Shown in pieces: positions 60,380 to 64,000 of a DNA stretch of 64,000 nt. Both the position numbers and the translations under genes were made by a program. The notes beneath the pieces are model-generated. The model had not been told where the DNA came from. It made no database searches and saw only the letters and a program-made list of their open reading frames with translations. How positions within the stretch are numbered: position 1 is the first letter of the stretch; the number at the start of each line of letters is the position of its first letter. This DNA is from Azophilus sp963663395 (GTDB taxonomy: Bacteria; Pseudomonadota; Gammaproteobacteria; Pseudomonadales; Azotimanducaceae): NCBI GenBank assembly GCA_963663395.1, contig OY760226.1, positions 496,001 to 560,000 on the forward strand, read 5' to 3'.

Positions 60380-62731
60380 GTGAGTTTACCCATCGTATTT
60401 CGAGACACATCCCTGGTGGTCGCCCTGGTGGCGGCCGCGGCGCTTATGCCGTTGGCAGGGGATGTCCGCGCCGCGGATGACGAGCCCGCCGCGCGCACCC
60501 TCGAGGAAATCGTGGTGACAGCGCGGCGCCGCGAGGAAAGCCTTCAGGACGTGCCGACCTCCGTTGCCGTGATTTCCAGCGAGGAAATCCTCGCCCGTGG
60601 CGAAGCCAACTTCGATGTCATCGGCCAGATCGTGCCCAACGTGCATTTTGAAAGCGCCGGCGGCACCAGCGGTGTGGAGTCGCCGGTGGTGTTTGTCCGC
60701 GGCATGGGTCAGGCGGACTTCATCATTGTCGAGGATCCGGCCGTGGGGCTTTATCTCGATGGCGTGTTCATGGGCCGCATGGTCGGTCAGGCCTCGGACC
60801 TGGTGGATGTGGAGCGTATCGAAGTGCTGCGCGGCCCGCAGGGAACCCTGTTCGGGCGCAATACCATCGGCGGCGCCATCAACATCGTTTCCAGGAAGCC
60901 GGACGATGAGTTCGGGGCGTCGATCAAGCTGGGGGCCGGAGAGGATGGCCTGATTGAAGCCCGGGGCACCGTCAACGTACCGCTCAACGGCGATTGGGGT
61001 GCACGCCTGAGTGCTTTCACCCGGGAAATGGACGGCTACGTCGATGCGCTTCAGTACGACAGCTACGAACTTGGCAGCGAAGACGTCTGGGGAACGCGGC
61101 TGGTGATCAGCGGCATGGCGGGCGAGCAATTCTCCGTCGACTTCAGCTTCGACTACTCCAAGGACGAAAGCACGCCCGGCGCCATCGTTCCCCTGAACGG
61201 CATCGGCGTGTGGGACGGACAGCAACGGGAAGGCCCGGGCCAACCGGGGGCATTCGGCAACTTCTGGAATGTCTTTTACAGCGGCGACCCGGGAAGCTGC
61301 CTCTCGCCGGCGGGACAGGCCGGCAACCCGGCCTGTTACGGGTCGGTGTGGAACGCCGGGCGGTTCGAGACGAACAGCGTCTTCACCGACCTGCAAGGCA
61401 ACCAGGTGGAGGGCAAACAGGACATCGAGGTGTGGGGCACGAACCTGACGCTGGGGTTGGATTTCGAGGCGGTCTCGGTGAAATCCATCACCTCCTACCG
61501 CGAGTTCGACATTTTCCTGTTCAACGACCTCGACTTCTCGCCGCACATCGTTTTCGCGAATACGCACCCCGAATACAGCCAGGAACAGTTCTCCCAGGAG
61601 CTGCAGCTGACGGGCACCGGCATGGACAGCCGGTTGAACTACGTGGTCGGCGCCTACTACTTCAAAGAGGACGGGGTGGAAGACATCTTCAACCAGATCG
61701 CTCACGTTCCGGCCATCAGCGCCGGGCCCCCCACCAACTTTTTCCAGAACCTGGCTCGCCACATCGACAACGAAAGCTGGGCGCTGTATGGCCAGCTGAC
61801 CTTCGACATCACCCAGGCGCTGCACCTCACCGTGGGTACCCGGTATACCGAGTCGGAGAAAGACTTCGTCATGATCACGGAGCGAGTGACGGCAACCACG
61901 GTGCAGCCGGGCCTGTTGAAAACGACAGAGCACACGCCCATGGCGAGCCTGTCCTACGACGTGAACGAGACGTCCATGATGTATTTCACCTATTCGGAAG
62001 GCTACCGGGACGGCGGGTTTCCGGCACGGTTCACGGGCGTGGTGCCCATTCCGTTGCCGAACTACGAACCCGAGTTCGTGGAGAATTTCGAGATTGGCTA
62101 CAAGACCACGCTGCTTGACGGGCGTTTGCGCGCCAACGTGGCGGCGTTTCTGTTGAAATACACCGACATGCAGATTTCGGCCACTTCACTGCTGCCGAAC
62201 GTTGGAGACAACACCACCAAGTTCAACCTGGGCGATGCAACCTACAAGGGCTTTGAGATTGAGCTGACGGCTCTGGTCACCGACGACTTCACGCTGGGCA
62301 TAAACGTCGGTCATCTGGACGACGAGATCGACTCTCTCGTGGGCGGCGGGCTCATTTCGTCCGGCATTCTGATTACCGAGGAGCACGAACTGCCGTTTGT
62401 GCCTTCGTGGACCCTGGCGATCACCGCGGCCTACGATTTCGCACTGCCCAACGGCGCGGTGCTCACCTTGCGCAGCGACTATTCGACCAAGGCCGACTAC
62501 TACACGCGCACGGAGAATACGCTGGAGTCATTCACGGACGACCACAAGATCCTGAATGCCAGCGTCACGTACCGCAGCCCGGACGAAAAATGGAGCCTGG
62601 GCGTGCGGGCCCGCAACCTGACCGACGAGTTCTACTTCGAGTCGCGCACGACGTTCTCGGCTTTCCAGATGGGCTTCGGGCAGCCGCTTCGGCCGCGGAC
62701 GGTCAGCGCGTTCTTTACTTACGACCTGTAG
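60380..62731 (+). CDS. TonB-dependent outer membrane receptor
   Basis: 783 aa from a GTG at 60380 (GAGAGTGAG upstream). Signal peptide VALVAAAALMPLAGDVRA. TonB-box-like LEEIVVTARRREESLQDVP follows, then the plug domain (GLYLDGVFMGRMV, EVLRGPQGTLFGRNTIGGAI) and a 22-stranded barrel ending in aromatic VSAFFTYDL. This is the pattern of iron-complex or general organic-substrate receptors of marine gammaproteobacteria. The ligand cannot be told. No TonB or ABC genes are adjacent. Confidence 0.93.
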   Translation: MSLPIVFRDTSLVVALVAAAALMPLAGDVRAADDEPAARTLEEIVVTARRREESLQDVPTSVAVISSEEILARGEANFDVIGQIVPNVHFESAGGTSGVESPVVFVRGMGQADFIIVEDPAVGLYLDGVFMGRMVGQASDLVDVERIEVLRGPQGTLFGRNTIGGAINIVSRKPDDEFGASIKLGAGEDGLIEARGTVNVPLNGDWGARLSAFTREMDGYVDALQYDSYELGSEDVWGTRLVISGMAGEQFSVDFSFDYSKDESTPGAIVPLNGIGVWDGQQREGPGQPGAFGNFWNVFYSGDPGSCLSPAGQAGNPACYGSVWNAGRFETNSVFTDLQGNQVEGKQDIEVWGTNLTLGLDFEAVSVKSITSYREFDIFLFNDLDFSPHIVFANTHPEYSQEQFSQELQLTGTGMDSRLNYVVGAYYFKEDGVEDIFNQIAHVPAISAGPPTNFFQNLARHIDNESWALYGQLTFDITQALHLTVGTRYTESEKDFVMITERVTATTVQPGLLKTTEHTPMASLSYDVNETSMMYFTYSEGYRDGGFPARFTGVVPIPLPNYEPEFVENFEIGYKTTLLDGRLRANVAAFLLKYTDMQISATSLLPNVGDNTTKFNLGDATYKGFEIELTALVTDDFTLGINVGHLDDEIDSLVGGGLISSGILITEEHELPFVPSWTLAITAAYDFALPNGAVLTLRSDYSTKADYYTRTENTLESFTDDHKILNASVTYRSPDEKWSLGVRARNLTDEFYFESRTTFSAFQMGFGQPLRPRTVSAFFTYDL

Positions 62732-62897
62732 CGTCGGGGTTCTGTAGCGCTGCCGGGTGTTCACCTCGAATTGAGGGGTGGGCACCCATCACCCATGGCC
62801 ACGTTCTCCCGGACGATGAGCGATCTCTCTCCGGGCATGCTCGACATCGAGACCGGGAGAATTGCAGGCGGCCGCTTGCGGCTCCCCCGCCAGTGGC

Positions 62898-64000
62898 TCA
62901 GACCGGCAGGTTCGGCGGGTAGCCCAGCAGTAGCCGCCCGTACAGTTCGGTGCCGGCGTCGAGATCGAATACGGTGTGCCCGGCCGCCGTGTTGATGTCG
63001 CGCTGAATGCGTTGCAGGGGGTTGTCCAGGAAGTGCGCGTGGGCGCCGCTGGCCTCGATGACCTCGGTGACGATGTCGCGGGCCTCGCGCACCAGCATGG
63101 CAACGCGCACCCGCAACTCCGCGCGTTCCACCGCTTCGCTGGTACCGCCACGGGTGCCAAGCGCGTAAGTCTCCGCGCCCAGGCCAAGCAGTTGCTTCTC
63201 GAGGCCGACGATCCTGGCGGTCACGCGGCCCAGGCGCGCCTGGATGACGGCGCGTTCCTTCTGCTTGTCGGCCGTGCCGTACACCGCCCGCTTGGCCACC
63301 CGCTGCTGAAACAGCCGCACCGCCTTGCGCGCCCCGCCGACAAGTGGCGCCGTCGCCGTCAGGCCCAGGAAGGGCAGCATCGGCATGCGGTACAGGGGCC
63401 TGTCGTGCCAGCGGGCACCCGGCGAGCCGCCGTCGCGCAGGCCGTTGACGTCCTGGCGGCGGTGGCCGGGCACGAAGACATTGTCGATGTGCACCTCGTT
63501 GCTGCCGGTGCCCACCATGCCCGACGGGTTCCAGGTGTCGAGGACGGTGACCTCGCTGCGTGGTAACGCGTACATGTACAGGTCGGGTTGCTGCGGATCG
63601 CACCCCGCCGTTCTAGCCCCCACCAGCACCCAGTCGGCGTGCATGACGCCGGTGCCCCACTCCCAGCGGCCGGTCAGCCTGAAACCGCCGTCTTCCGGCG
63701 TGGCTTCTCCCATGGGCGCAAGCATGCCCGGCCCGATGATGTAGGGCTGGCTGCCGAAGATATCTTCCTGGGCCTCCTGGCCGAACAGCGCCAAGAGCCA
63801 GTTGTGCTCCATGCAGAAGGTGGTCACCCAGGCCGTGGACATGCAGGCTTCCCCGAGGCTCATGCCGATGCGCATGAAGCCTTCGACGCTAAACTCGTAG
63901 CCGCCGAAACGCTTCGGCACGAAGTACAGGTAGGCGCCGGTGGCCTCGATGGCGCTCATCACGGAGTCCACCGGCTTGCGCTCCCGTTCCGCCCGCCGCG
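62898..64000 (-). CDS. Acyl-CoA dehydrogenase-fold flavin monooxygenase (5' end outside the window)
   Basis: At least 367 codons; the frame stays open to the window edge, so the N-terminus is missing. Acyl-CoA dehydrogenase superfamily, group D flavin monooxygenase type (HsaA/HpaB/DszC-like): VPKRFGGYEFSVEGFMRIGM, WVTTFCMEHNWLLALFG, and RLTGRWEWGTGVMHADWVLV replacing the usual acyl-CoA site. The C-terminal helices end NPLQRIQRDINTAAGHTVFD, and the Arg-His pattern matches two-component hydroxylases. It would need a flavin reductase, not seen here. Substrate probably an aromatic or polycyclic compound. Confidence 0.82.
   Translation of the reverse strand, partial: RRAERERKPVDSVMSAIEATGAYLYFVPKRFGGYEFSVEGFMRIGMSLGEACMSTAWVTTFCMEHNWLLALFGQEAQEDIFGSQPYIIGPGMLAPMGEATPEDGGFRLTGRWEWGTGVMHADWVLVGARTAGCDPQQPDLYMYALPRSEVTVLDTWNPSGMVGTGSNEVHIDNVFVPGHRRQDVNGLRDGGSPGARWHDRPLYRMPMLPFLGLTATAPLVGGARKAVRLFQQRVAKRAVYGTADKQKERAVIQARLGRVTARIVGLEKQLLGLGAETYALGTRGGTSEAVERAELRVRVAMLVREARDIVTEVIEASGAHAHFLDNPLQRIQRDINTAAGHTVFDLDAGTELYGRLLLGYPPNLPV

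Overview
The window is GC-rich and almost fully coding over most of its length. The best fit is a gammaproteobacterium, probably an uncultured environmental or host-associated lineage. The evidence is gene order: radC / coaBC-algC-argB / pyrE-rph / yicC-gmk-rpoZ-spoT-ridA-recG, then rubredoxin, ubiA and uvrD, and polA / DUF2782-thrB, is the order known from Pseudomonas-like genomes. dut, normally between coaBC and algC, is absent, and no ubiC is seen next to ubiA. No tRNA, rRNA or CRISPR array was seen.

Layout. 1-12.9 kb is the housekeeping block (CoA, sugar phosphate, arginine, pyrimidine and RNA metabolism, (p)ppGpp, RecG), interrupted by a 185-bp MITE-like palindrome. 13.0-15.8 kb is an oxygenase set (VOC protein, Rieske oxygenase, SDR) lying between rubredoxin and ubiA. 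17.0-19.4 kb is a tightly overlapped cobalt-type nitrile hydratase operon led by a Uma2-like protein. 19.6-31.6 kb holds uvrD, a secreted esterase, glmU-glmS, polA and thrB. 31.7-39.4 kb mixes an MFE-2-like dehydrogenase, an exported fumarylacetoacetase-fold protein, an M3 peptidase, a VapBC-like toxin-antitoxin pair, an amidase, and two genes or remnants that look acquired or rearranged: a HEYSHH metalloprotease and a mosaic pseudogene. 39.6-43.4 kb carries a SopB/IpgD-like protein with a decayed phosphatase loop, and a CsgG-like protein. 43.6-54.9 kb is a catabolic cluster: paired class III CoA-transferases, an amidohydrolase, a tripartite tricarboxylate-type (TTT) transporter with fused TctA and TctB, an acyl-CoA synthetase, a ketoacyl synthase and a quinone oxidoreductase. 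60.4-64 kb has a TonB-dependent receptor and an acyl-CoA-dehydrogenase-fold enzyme cut by the window end.

The stretch from 54.9 to 58.35 kb, next to a P4-type tyrosine integrase, is the least ordinary part. It has almost no conventional coding capacity but is dense in strong secondary structure. It holds (i) two directly repeated ~165-bp structured elements whose helices differ by compensatory changes, (ii) an array of five candidate H-type pseudoknots, one with an independently changed second helix, and (iii) two overlapping tiny membrane-protein genes with strong Shine-Dalgarno sites, bracketed by hairpins capped by GNRA and UUCG tetraloops. I infer a mobile or integrase-linked structured-RNA locus with small membrane partners. 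I cannot assign it to a known family from sequence alone.

All names rest on motif reading and recalled family knowledge. No database search was run.
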